38,011 nucleotides of DNA. It comes from Thermoplasmatota archaeon (GTDB taxonomy: Archaea > Thermoplasmatota > E2 > DHVEG-1). The stretch is taken from the NCBI GenBank assembly GCA_025457885.1, contig JALOTN010000009.1, forward strand, positions 1 through 38,011, written 5' to 3'. Shown piece by piece: positions 31,258 to 38,011 of this stretch. Both the position numbers and the translations under genes were made by a program. The notes beneath the pieces are model-generated. The model was not told the origin of the DNA and did no database searches. It saw only the letters and a list, made by a program, of their open reading frames with translations. The number at the start of each line of letters is the position of its first letter. Within the stretch, counting starts at the first letter, position 1.

Positions 31258-33129
31258 TTATTTCACTCCGACAACGATGAGCATAAGGAAAAACCCATTC
31301 ACGACTCCTTCGGCATTCACGCCGTCATCTGCAACGACTGTTACAGTGATCGTTGACCGACCTAGACCAAAGATCAATGGCCGTAAAGAATAAGTTTTTT
31401 CCACATCAATGGAATTAATTTTTCCTGTTATTTGACGAGGAATGATAAATCCACCATCACAGAACACAGTCCAGGAGACGTTGGTTGCGGTAGCAGTCCC
31501 AGTGTTCTTGATGGCTGTATTAATTCCGACTCCACCTTTAATCGTTATATCAAGGACAGGGCCACCTATCATCATGTCGATGGTCGTCCAGTTGCTCTCC
31601 AGGTTTTTGGTATCCTTCGCCTTTATTTTCACAATATATGACCCAGATTGTGCCCAGGCATGACTTAGAACCGTCGTCTCACTAGAGGAATAGGGACCAA
31701 CCCATCCACTGTTGGTTCCATCAGCCCAGTCTGCGAAATAATACACCTCATCAGCATCAGGGTCAGTGGAAACGATCGTGTAATTGTACAGGACCAAGCG
31801 TTTCCCATTCGACGGACCCGTCACGATAGGGTCTGTCGGTGGATGATTCTGTGTTCCACCGTTTGTATGACCGGTCATGGCGACATGAAAGCAGACTAAA
31901 TTGGTTTGAGAGGAGAGCCCCAGTGCTGTTCGTAACGCGTTTTGATCAGTGATGACAGAGACGATGTTTGCACCAAGATTCAACGCGGTTGACTCAAGAA
32001 GGATGTTATGGAGAATCGCGCCAGACTCATACCACCACCAAAGAAGGTAGGTTTGACTGCCGATATTCTTATCCCAGAAAGGCAGGATGATCATGGGTGC
32101 AGATGCTACCGAGATGTTCCCCGGGTCGATTGCGTCTTGGATCAACTCGCGTTTATCCCCAGAAACGATCAAGGAAATTGAATGGGTGGTTGGTGCATAT
32201 TGGTAGACACCGGTTTGATTCGCCATGTAGATCTTGAAGGGGTAGATGTTGATGGCACTGGGAGGCGTACGATGTCTCTTGTTGTTGATGTCATCATAAA
32301 GATATGAGGTTCCATAGGATGCCCAGAGAATCTGGGATTGTTCCAGTACAGAAAGTCCTGTGTTGTTCCAGCTGTATGCAATCTGTCTTGTGTTGACCGC
32401 CTCAGCCAGGGTCAAAGTATTATTTACAACACCCGGGAGATTTGAAGGGGGTAACGGGTTGTAATAGAAATCATACGCACTGGGTGGACGACCAACATGC
32501 ATGATAATTTCTGGTTTTTCATTTGTGGGAAGATCGAGCTCGTAGAGATCATTGACACTCATTCCGGTGGTAAGCGCAGCAAGATTCAGTGCGTTTGCAT
32601 CGAAGTAGACGTTTTGGGCAATCATACCGATCTCCGCCATTGCTGCTTTTTCGTCAGCAGCGATACTTTGGTTCCAGACCAATCCAAGTTTAACGGGTGC
32701 ACCAGTGCTTTGACCAAGATACAGATAGTTACCCGTTTTCCAGAGGAACAAGGAATGGTTGGAGGGGACATAGATGTAGGTTGCGTCACTGCGGATAACG
32801 TAGATGGTGGTTGAATAGGTCCCATTGGGACTATAAATGGTTCGTCCGCCTGTAGGAGTCGCCCCATAGGCTGCCCATAGAATCGTTGATAATTCCACAT
32901 CACTAAGCGGCGTCCCAGGGAATCCGCTATGGAAGGACATCCGACGGCAGATGGATTGCTCTAAAATCATATCTACTGGCGTTGGTTCCGGAAGTTGTAT
33001 CCAATCAATCCTACCGCTTTGACCAATATCCTGTTCAGGTGTTTGACCATTTATGTTTCCAATAACAGGTATGATGGTAGCCAAGATGATTAGCAAGCAA
33101 AAAAATATACTCATATCTTTTTTTCTCAT
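31258..33129 (-). CDS. Secreted protein with two nitroreductase-like domains, Ig-like domain and shared C-terminal domain
   Basis: 623-residue exported protein (signal peptide about 1-24). Residues about 55-217 look like a SagB-type nitroreductase domain: SICRRMSFHS, LSTILWAAYGA, EIGMIAQNVYFDANALNL, MHVGRPP. Residues about 240-420 repeat it: VNTRQIAYSW, QSQILWASYGT, ESGAILHNILLESTALNLGAN. Residues about 428-522 form an Ig-like domain (DWADGTNSGWVGPYSS) shared with the FG-GAP protein at 17993. The last ~98 residues are the beta module ending FFLMLIVVGVK. Nitroreductases bind FMN in the cytoplasm, so an exported tandem form is unusual; FMN-contact residues are only partly visible, and the domains may be degenerate binding folds. 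TATA box at 33165-33177 and AAAGGGG ribosome site support the start. Confidence 0.8.
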   Translation of the reverse strand: MRKKDMSIFFCLLIILATIIPVIGNINGQTPEQDIGQSGRIDWIQLPEPTPVDMILEQSICRRMSFHSGFPGTPLSDVELSTILWAAYGATPTGGRTIYSPNGTYSTTIYVIRSDATYIYVPSNHSLFLWKTGNYLYLGQSTGAPVKLGLVWNQSIAADEKAAMAEIGMIAQNVYFDANALNLAALTTGMSVNDLYELDLPTNEKPEIIMHVGRPPSAYDFYYNPLPPSNLPGVVNNTLTLAEAVNTRQIAYSWNNTGLSVLEQSQILWASYGTSYLYDDINNKRHRTPPSAINIYPFKIYMANQTGVYQYAPTTHSISLIVSGDKRELIQDAIDPGNISVASAPMIILPFWDKNIGSQTYLLWWWYESGAILHNILLESTALNLGANIVSVITDQNALRTALGLSSQTNLVCFHVAMTGHTNGGTQNHPPTDPIVTGPSNGKRLVLYNYTIVSTDPDADEVYYFADWADGTNSGWVGPYSSSETTVLSHAWAQSGSYIVKIKAKDTKNLESNWTTIDMMIGGPVLDITIKGGVGINTAIKNTGTATATNVSWTVFCDGGFIIPRQITGKINSIDVEKTYSLRPLIFGLGRSTITVTVVADDGVNAEGVVNGFFLMLIVVGVK

Positions 33130-33164
33130 GGAAAGAATCCCCTTTATGTCTTACTATCAATATG

Positions 33165-33177
33165 GTTTATATAAAAT
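33165..33177 (-). promoter_or_regulatory. TATA box of the tandem nitroreductase-like gene
   Basis: ATTTTATATAAAC on the minus strand, 36 to 48 bases before the ATG at 33129, a strong match. Confidence 0.6.
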
Positions 33178-33259
33178 TTCTGCTGATGGGATAAAAAACA
33201 AGTAATACTCTTTTTTTATAATTTCATACTAATCTTTCGTCCAAAAAACACTAGATAAC

Positions 33260-33267
33260 TTTATTAA
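33260..33267 (+). promoter_or_regulatory. TATA-like box of the second papain-family peptidase
   Basis: TTTATTAA, 35 bases before the ATG at 33302, with TAGGGGAAG as ribosome site in a short leader. Confidence 0.45.
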
Positions 33268-33301
33268 CCCAAATACCAGTTTCAATCCTTAGGGGAAGAC
33301 T

Positions 33302-34858
33302 ATGAAGAAGGAAATCTCAATCCTCGTAGCAGGACTTATATTTTTTAGCAGTATTGGTATTGTCGTACCCTTACTGTCAGGCTCACCTGTCGAACACCAA
33401 ATTGAACCATTCGTTGATGAATGTGACTGTCAGAATGGTAACAATATCTTTTGTGATTCACATGGGAACATCTACACGGTGATGAGTTCACCAATGGACT
33501 GTACAACCCTTCCAATCGCCCAACCGACTCTCGTTCCAACAGAGCTTCCAGAACAGTTCAGCTGGAAGGATGTCGACGGCGTGGATTATACTACCGATGC
33601 GAAGAACCAGGGGAACTGTGGGAGCTGCTGGGATTTTGGTGCCCTTGGTGCTCTCGAAAGCAGAATCATGATTACTGAGGACTGCCCAGCACTACAACCT
33701 GATCTTTCCGAACAGTACGTGCTGTCTTGTCTCCCTGCTGCAGCCAACACCTATGGACGTGGATGCGAAGGGGGGACTCCCTATGCTGCTTATTATTATA
33801 TCATGAATACCTCAGCAGCAGGAAACTATGTCAACGGCATCATCCCAGAGACATGTTTCCCCTATGAAGCGAGTCATGAGATCCCCTGCGATGAGAAATG
33901 TGAGGATTGGATGGATCAACTGATTCCTCTCTCCAATTGTTCATTAACGTTCCTAGACCTCGGGTATGCGACTGAGGAAAATACCAACATTATCAAAACC
34001 ATCCTGTATGAGGAAGGACCATTTGTGGTTGCACTGAATGTCACCGAGGAGTTCGTCAACTACTGGGGCATCCATCACAGTCCTGATGTGTACTACCCGG
34101 ATACTCATGAGCCCTGGGGAAACATGCTAAACCATATGGTGATGCTTGTGGGGTGGAAGGATGATGCATCGATAGACAATGGCGGGTACTGGATTGTGAA
34201 GAACAGCTGGGGGACCGACTGGGGCTATGATGGATTCTTTAACCTTGAATATTATAGTCTGTTTTTCGGGATGTATTATGCGACAGGAACTTATGACCCT
34301 GAGAGTGTGGATTGGGCTCCCATCGCGGATGCTGGTGGGCTGTACCGCACCGAAGCTGGTGAGATGATTATCTTTGATGCAACTGCCAGTATAGATCCCG
34401 AAAGCCCCATCGAAAGCTATGCATGGGACTTTGGTGATAACACCTCCGGATCGGGACCTACCGCATCACATACGTATTCGACCGCAGGTGTCTATGGTGT
34501 CACGCTTACCGTGACCGATAGCGAAGGCAACAGTGGAACAGATACGACATTGGTCGGTGTTGGACAAGACCCTGTGACTCTTGACGCCCAGGGGAATCTT
34601 GGTATCGATGTCACGGTGGAAAGCCGCAGCACCCAGGTCCTTGACAATGTTGACTGGTCTGCTGATTTCTCAGGTCTTCTCTATGCACGTCACACCAATG
34701 GGAAGATACCCTTGCTTTCTGAGCAATATTCATTTAGTACTCATATTCCCATTGTTGGGTTCGGTGTGGGAACAGTGACGATTGCTGTTGAGGGGCTTAC
34801 GCATACAGAACGATTCTTCATTTTAGGACCACTGGTGTTTGGGTTGCGACTCCAATAA
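33302..34858 (+). CDS. Secreted papain-family (C1A) cysteine peptidase with PKD and shared C-terminal domain
   Basis: 518-residue exported peptidase. Signal peptide about 1-26. Residues about 84-325 are a canonical C1A domain: Gln103 and Cys109 in NQGNCGSCW, His278 in LNHMVMLVGW and Asn301 in VKNSWGTDWG. A short propeptide-like region with its own cysteines (41, 43, 51) precedes it. Residues about 337-427 are a PKD domain (FDATASIDPESP, AWDFGDNTSG). The last ~90 residues match the C-terminal module of the proteins at 11014 and 31258 (NVDWSADFSG, HTNGKIPLL, VGFGVGTVTIAV, ending VFGLRLQ). It lacks the lectin-like domain of the other C1A peptidase. Likely extracellular protein digestion at the cell surface. 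Confidence 0.92.
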   Translation: MKKEISILVAGLIFFSSIGIVVPLLSGSPVEHQIEPFVDECDCQNGNNIFCDSHGNIYTVMSSPMDCTTLPIAQPTLVPTELPEQFSWKDVDGVDYTTDAKNQGNCGSCWDFGALGALESRIMITEDCPALQPDLSEQYVLSCLPAAANTYGRGCEGGTPYAAYYYIMNTSAAGNYVNGIIPETCFPYEASHEIPCDEKCEDWMDQLIPLSNCSLTFLDLGYATEENTNIIKTILYEEGPFVVALNVTEEFVNYWGIHHSPDVYYPDTHEPWGNMLNHMVMLVGWKDDASIDNGGYWIVKNSWGTDWGYDGFFNLEYYSLFFGMYYATGTYDPESVDWAPIADAGGLYRTEAGEMIIFDATASIDPESPIESYAWDFGDNTSGSGPTASHTYSTAGVYGVTLTVTDSEGNSGTDTTLVGVGQDPVTLDAQGNLGIDVTVESRSTQVLDNVDWSADFSGLLYARHTNGKIPLLSEQYSFSTHIPIVGFGVGTVTIAVEGLTHTERFFILGPLVFGLRLQ

Positions 34859-34860
34859 AA

Positions 34861-34877
34861 TAAAAAAAAAAAAAAAA
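34861..34877 (-). terminator. T-tract terminator of the third C25 gene (minus strand)
   Basis: A run of about 16 A on the plus strand is a T-run on the minus strand, in the 33-base convergent junction after the stop of the gene at 34892. Confidence 0.5.
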
Positions 34878-34891
34878 GATGGATTGGGTGT

Positions 34892-36793
34892 TTACGAAGA
34901 GTATCCACCAAATCTAAGACTGGGGTCTCCAAAGACCGCCCAGTTGGTGATGACAAACGCATCTGTTGAAGTGATGCTTTGTTCAGAGACGTATTTCTGG
35001 ATGGCTAAGCTATGGGCTTGAGCTAGGTTTGTGGAGCCGTTTCCAATCTCGTAGAAGAAATTCATCTCTAGCTCTCCGCTGAGACTGACTGGGTTGCCTC
35101 CAGATCCCATTCCATATCCGGTACAGCCGGTTGAGCCGATGGCTCCACCGAATGCTTTCAGGAGCAAGCCCCAACTAAAACACATGTAGATGGGGTATCC
35201 GTACCCAAAGTGGGTGGTCCCTTCCTTATCCTTCATGGCGGGAATCATACTGATGTTATACATTCCGTTGTGACAACCCCCAACGACGATGACAGGGTAC
35301 ATGTCTTTGTTCTGGATCCTCCCGAAATTCACAATGGTTATCCCTGTGCGTTCGTCGATGTCAAACCAGTTTGTATCCCAGCGTGAGGGGCTACCGTGTC
35401 CTTCAAAAGCGACAAAACCAGCGCCTTTGTTTATCGCAGCTGGGATGTCTTTCTTATCAGGAACGAGACCACCGATGTCTCTGTTGGTGGTGAATACTTT
35501 TGTGAGTGTCAGAGCAGGGATCGCTTGCTTGGTGTGGTTATAGGCGAGCTGACAGAGGTATTCTCCATCAGGCTGACCTTGGAAATACGCAAAGGTTCGG
35601 CCTCCGACTCCTATGAAGTTGGTGTACCAGGGTTTTTCCTCAGGGCCGGTGCCTTCATAGTTGAGTATTTTTTTAACAATGTGTCTTAACTCAATGGTGT
35701 TAGCCACCGCGCAGCGACTGACGTAGACTTCAGGATACATATCGAATTTATCGGTTGGATACCCTGGTAGATACCAGGCAGCAAAAACCCCGTCACCATT
35801 GGAGTCCCAACTGTCGAACGCACCAGTGGCGTTGTAGAGACATCCGTAGTAGAGGTCGGAGAGGCATCCTTCGTCCTCATCGTTGGGGATGCTGACATAC
35901 CGGACAGGGACATTCCAGGCTTTCCAACCAGCAGAGGTGGTGTCTTTGTCTTTGGCGTAGATATGGCTTTTCAGTCCTCCTGCGAGGAACACATAGGTGA
36001 TGTTGTAGGTGTCATAGGCGTCTTTTATGAAGAGTTTTATTTGTTCTGGTTGGTCGGTTCCATTGTATTCCGCAAGGATGTCTTCTACCGATTTGAACAT
36101 CGTTGCGACTCCTTTGGTGTTTTTAAAGTCAATGAGAGGCTGCAGGGTATCTTCAAAAGCCTTTGGTGCGATGATCACCATGTCATATTCTGTGCTCACC
36201 GTCTGAGGTATGGTGGGTGGAGTATAGGTAACCGTGACGTCGAAGCCTTCTGTGTAGTCAACCAGATGGTTTACCGGTGAATACCGGACTGGATAGCAGA
36301 TGACTTTGACGAAGGTGACTTGCTGATCTTGTTGATTGCGGCCTGCGCCAAGATCATAGGTGTACCAGGTTTGTGGATACCACTGGTCGCTGTCGTAGAT
36401 GGAGGGGTCGGTGACGTAGGTGGTGGTCTGCGTCATTTTGGAGAGGGGTGCGATCATCGCTGGGATGATGTCTTGTGCGAGGGTCATCGTGTTGATTTGT
36501 TTTTGTATGCAGGTTACTTGGATGTTGGTTGATTTGAAGGGGATCTCAAAGGTTTTGACATAGAGAGGCAGGATTGGTTTGTGTTGTTCGAGGAGTTGCG
36601 TGGTTGCTCCGGCGAGTTCTATTTGATTGAATCCATCTTTTTCTATGAGTGTGGGTGGTTCGGTGAAACGAACCGTGGATGTTTGGGTGGTGGAATCTGG
36701 TGTGGGTATGGTTGTGTTTGTGGCGTAGGTGATGGTGCCAAATCCGCTTATGATGACTATTCCTATTATTACGATTGCGAGTATCTTTTTCAT
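34892..36793 (-). CDS. Secreted gingipain-like (C25) cysteine peptidase, short form (paralogue 3)
   Basis: About 633-residue exported clan CD peptidase. Signal peptide about 1-25. The propeptide-like domain includes HKPILPLYVK. The catalytic His (about 466) is in FEGHGSPSRW and the Cys (about 507) in VVGGCHNG. Compared with paralogues at 4677 and 23690 it lacks their long insert: FIGVGGRTFAYFQG is followed within about 65 residues by the His loop, as in typical C25 domains. It ends GDPSLRFGGYSS. The ATG at 36793 is preferred to a TTG at 36802. A minus-strand TATA box (36835-36846) and AGAGGGA support the start. The simplest architecture suggests the ancestral form of the three. Confidence 0.9.
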   Translation of the reverse strand: MKKILAIVIIGIVIISGFGTITYATNTTIPTPDSTTQTSTVRFTEPPTLIEKDGFNQIELAGATTQLLEQHKPILPLYVKTFEIPFKSTNIQVTCIQKQINTMTLAQDIIPAMIAPLSKMTQTTTYVTDPSIYDSDQWYPQTWYTYDLGAGRNQQDQQVTFVKVICYPVRYSPVNHLVDYTEGFDVTVTYTPPTIPQTVSTEYDMVIIAPKAFEDTLQPLIDFKNTKGVATMFKSVEDILAEYNGTDQPEQIKLFIKDAYDTYNITYVFLAGGLKSHIYAKDKDTTSAGWKAWNVPVRYVSIPNDEDEGCLSDLYYGCLYNATGAFDSWDSNGDGVFAAWYLPGYPTDKFDMYPEVYVSRCAVANTIELRHIVKKILNYEGTGPEEKPWYTNFIGVGGRTFAYFQGQPDGEYLCQLAYNHTKQAIPALTLTKVFTTNRDIGGLVPDKKDIPAAINKGAGFVAFEGHGSPSRWDTNWFDIDERTGITIVNFGRIQNKDMYPVIVVGGCHNGMYNISMIPAMKDKEGTTHFGYGYPIYMCFSWGLLLKAFGGAIGSTGCTGYGMGSGGNPVSLSGELEMNFFYEIGNGSTNLAQAHSLAIQKYVSEQSITSTDAFVITNWAVFGDPSLRFGGYSS

Positions 36794-36834
36794 ACTAATC
36801 AAATCCCTCTTATGAGATAATAATCAGGGTTCAT

Positions 36835-36846
36835 CTATTTAATTAC
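36835..36846 (-). promoter_or_regulatory. TATA box of the third C25 gene
   Basis: GTAATTAAATAG on the minus strand, 42 to 53 bases before the ATG at 36793. Confidence 0.5.
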
Positions 36847-36902
36847 TTTCTTCAGAGAATATAAAGAAGAAAGGAGGAAAAATGATTGATTAGAGGGGAC
36901 TT

Positions 36903-36956
36903 TTCAGGAGAATCGTTTCGGTCGTTCATGTTTTTTCTTCTAAATCCTCTCCTGAA
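36903..36956. repeat. Inverted repeat between two minus-strand genes
   Basis: Perfect 9-base arms TTCAGGAGA (36903-36911) and TCTCCTGAA (36948-36956), with GGGA/TCCC extending the stem after a small bulge. It may end the transcript of the membrane protein gene at 37001 or be another structured RNA. Its sequence is only vaguely like the two RNA elements at 8196 and 15591. Confidence 0.4.
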
Positions 36957-37000
36957 TCCCAGGGTTTTTCTTTATAATTGTTTTTTTTGTAAGTATGTGG

Positions 37001-37402
37001 TTATTGTTGGAGGATCAAGAAGATTTTTTCAGGAATTTGCAGGATGCCGGCGATGAGCAACATCACGCCAAGGAGATAAATTAGTAGTGATTTCATTGAA
37101 GTCTGGTTCCACCCGGGGATATTATGGTGAATAATAAAATTCGCTCCGATAATCAAGATTCCAATGATGGCGAGAGCTGGTACTATTCCTATTATGATGG
37201 TTGATAGTTCATGGATAAAAGGTGTTAAGACTCCTAGTATGAGGGCGGCAACGAGGTAGATGATGACTGCTTCCTCTTTTTTTCGGTATCTTCCTTTTGC
37301 GATAAACCCACGGGCATTCATGGAATAGAGAAATCCTGAGATGAAGGTCACAAGGATACCTGTTAAGATCATCGCACTTTTTTCGAAAAATAGTTCTATC
37401 AT
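37001..37402 (-). CDS. Small four-helix membrane protein, unrecognised
   Basis: 133 residues with four predicted membrane helices (about 8-28, 45-62, 65-88, 104-122) and a basic loop (ARGFIAKGRYRKKEE) after the first. No signal peptide or catalytic motif. TATA-like CATTAAAAGAC (minus strand, about 37425-37434) lies close enough to suggest a leaderless transcript. I do not recognise the family. Confidence 0.6.
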   Translation of the reverse strand: MIELFFEKSAMILTGILVTFISGFLYSMNARGFIAKGRYRKKEEAVIIYLVAALILGVLTPFIHELSTIIIGIVPALAIIGILIIGANFIIHHNIPGWNQTSMKSLLIYLLGVMLLIAGILQIPEKIFLILQQ

Positions 37403-37569
37403 TAAAATTCGGTATCTTCACTATGTCTTTTAATGTTGATGAAAAAAGGATTTAAAAAAAATCCTTGGTTAATACTCTTTTCAGAGAGTTATCATGAAGT
37501 ATTCATGAAAGCTTTTGTGTTGTTGGTTTTTTTTTGTTCATCCAGATGAGGTTATTCTAGCTACGAAGA

Positions 37570-38011
37570 TCATAGCTCTGAGCATTGTTGGCATTCAGGG
37601 ATTTTTTCAAAATCATGGTTGAAAATCGCTTCTCGGATTGATTGGTATTTTTTACTGGTCCAGATCTCCTTTATTGAGGTGTTCTGGACATTTCCTAGGA
37701 TTGTTTTTTTTCTGTAATCATTGCAACACAGAATGACGTCTCCATTGTAGAGAATGTTAAAAGAATTTGCTAAATGATAGCATCCTTTGGTGAGACGTGA
37801 CCACATGTTTTGTATCAGTCTGTATCGAAATGGTATGTCTCCCTTGGGTATGCCAATATCTTTGAAGTTTGATACGGCTCCTGCTCTGTTGTTTACCACT
37901 CCTATCTCTTGAGGGATTCCTTTCATTTTCCAGTAGTTCCTGAACTCAAGAAGTTCGTGATAGTTCTCTTTTTGCCAGATGAATCGCACAAAGATTTGTG
38001 TTTTGCTTTTT
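37570..38011 (-). CDS. C-terminal part of a radical SAM enzyme with SPASM-type cysteines (truncated by window edge)
   Basis: The reading frame is open to the end of the window, so the true start lies outside; only about 146 C-terminal residues are present. They contain IFVRFIWQKEN, GCYHLANSFNILYNGDVILCCNDYRKKTILGNV, TSIKEIW and IPECQQCSEL, the usual C-terminal extension of SPASM-type radical SAM enzymes (cysteines after NGDVILCC and in CQQC bind an auxiliary cluster). The CxxxCxxC core must be upstream, beyond the window. It is distinct from the enzyme at 27791. Its substrate is unknown; peptide, lipid-sugar and tRNA modification all occur in such families. Confidence 0.8.
   Translation of the reverse strand, partial: KSKTQIFVRFIWQKENYHELLEFRNYWKMKGIPQEIGVVNNRAGAVSNFKDIGIPKGDIPFRYRLIQNMWSRLTKGCYHLANSFNILYNGDVILCCNDYRKKTILGNVQNTSIKEIWTSKKYQSIREAIFNHDFEKIPECQQCSEL

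Noticed and set aside
36890-36965. Inverted repeat as a third copy of the structured RNA
   Set aside because: Only loose CTGGGA and AGGAGAGGA likeness and a different stem; kept as a separate repeat.

Overview
The window looks like a chromosomal piece of an uncultured protein-degrading archaeon. I infer Thermoplasmatota, close to Marine Benthic Group D / Thermoprofundales. Archaeal TATA boxes of the TTTATATA type lie about 25 to 50 bases before many starts, several transcripts appear leaderless, and there are archaeal-type genes (archaeosortase, UbiA prenyltransferase, zinc-ribbon proteins). It is also rich in Sec-exported cysteine peptidases of clans CA and CD, the repertoire published for MBG-D. 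The placement is inference; there is no rRNA or ribosomal protein gene to anchor it.

Layout. 1-2484: a three-gene unit of processive glycosyltransferase, archaeosortase, and a small exported protein carrying a sorting-type tail. 2633-7169: a secreted papain-family (C1A) peptidase and a gingipain-like (C25) peptidase. 7195-10999: small zinc-binding proteins, a structured RNA candidate, an alpha/beta hydrolase and a Cas4/RecB-like nuclease. 11014-14752 (minus): an FG-GAP surface protein, a solitary AbiEi-like regulator and a secreted caspase-like peptidase. 14944-17955: a zinc-ribbon/PIN protein, a second copy of the structured RNA, two small exported proteins and a PETase-like secreted esterase. 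17993-23419: a seven-repeat FG-GAP/PKD protein, a transglutaminase-like lipoprotein, an isoprenylcysteine methyltransferase-like membrane enzyme and an EamA transporter. 23690-27681: the second C25 peptidase, a UbiA prenyltransferase and a Cys-rich protein. 27791-30486: a radical SAM/SPASM enzyme overlapping a membrane protein with a Cys-Ala-rich tail, which is a candidate peptide-modification system. 30499-36793: a DUF998 membrane protein, a secreted protein with two nitroreductase-like domains, the second C1A peptidase and the third C25 peptidase. The window ends in a truncated radical SAM gene.

How it works together. Most genes are single transcription units with their own TATA box rather than long operons. 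Six exported cysteine peptidases, exported esterase- and transglutaminase-like proteins, and FG-GAP/PKD adhesion-type proteins suggest extracellular breakdown of protein and other polymers. EamA and other membrane proteins may serve uptake or efflux. The exported proteins share a few C-terminal modules: a ~93-residue beta domain ending in a hydrophobic strand (three proteins), an Arg-Phe-Pro amphipathic tail (two proteins), and a sortase-like tail (one protein). These suggest several ways of fixing proteins to the surface.

Most notable: (1) the radical SAM plus Cys-Ala-tail membrane protein pair; (2) a pair of homologous structured non-coding elements at 8196-8262 (minus) and 15591-15670 (plus); (3) the archaeosortase unit with an adjacent probable substrate; (4) the shared C-terminal modules; (5) an exported tandem nitroreductase-like protein.
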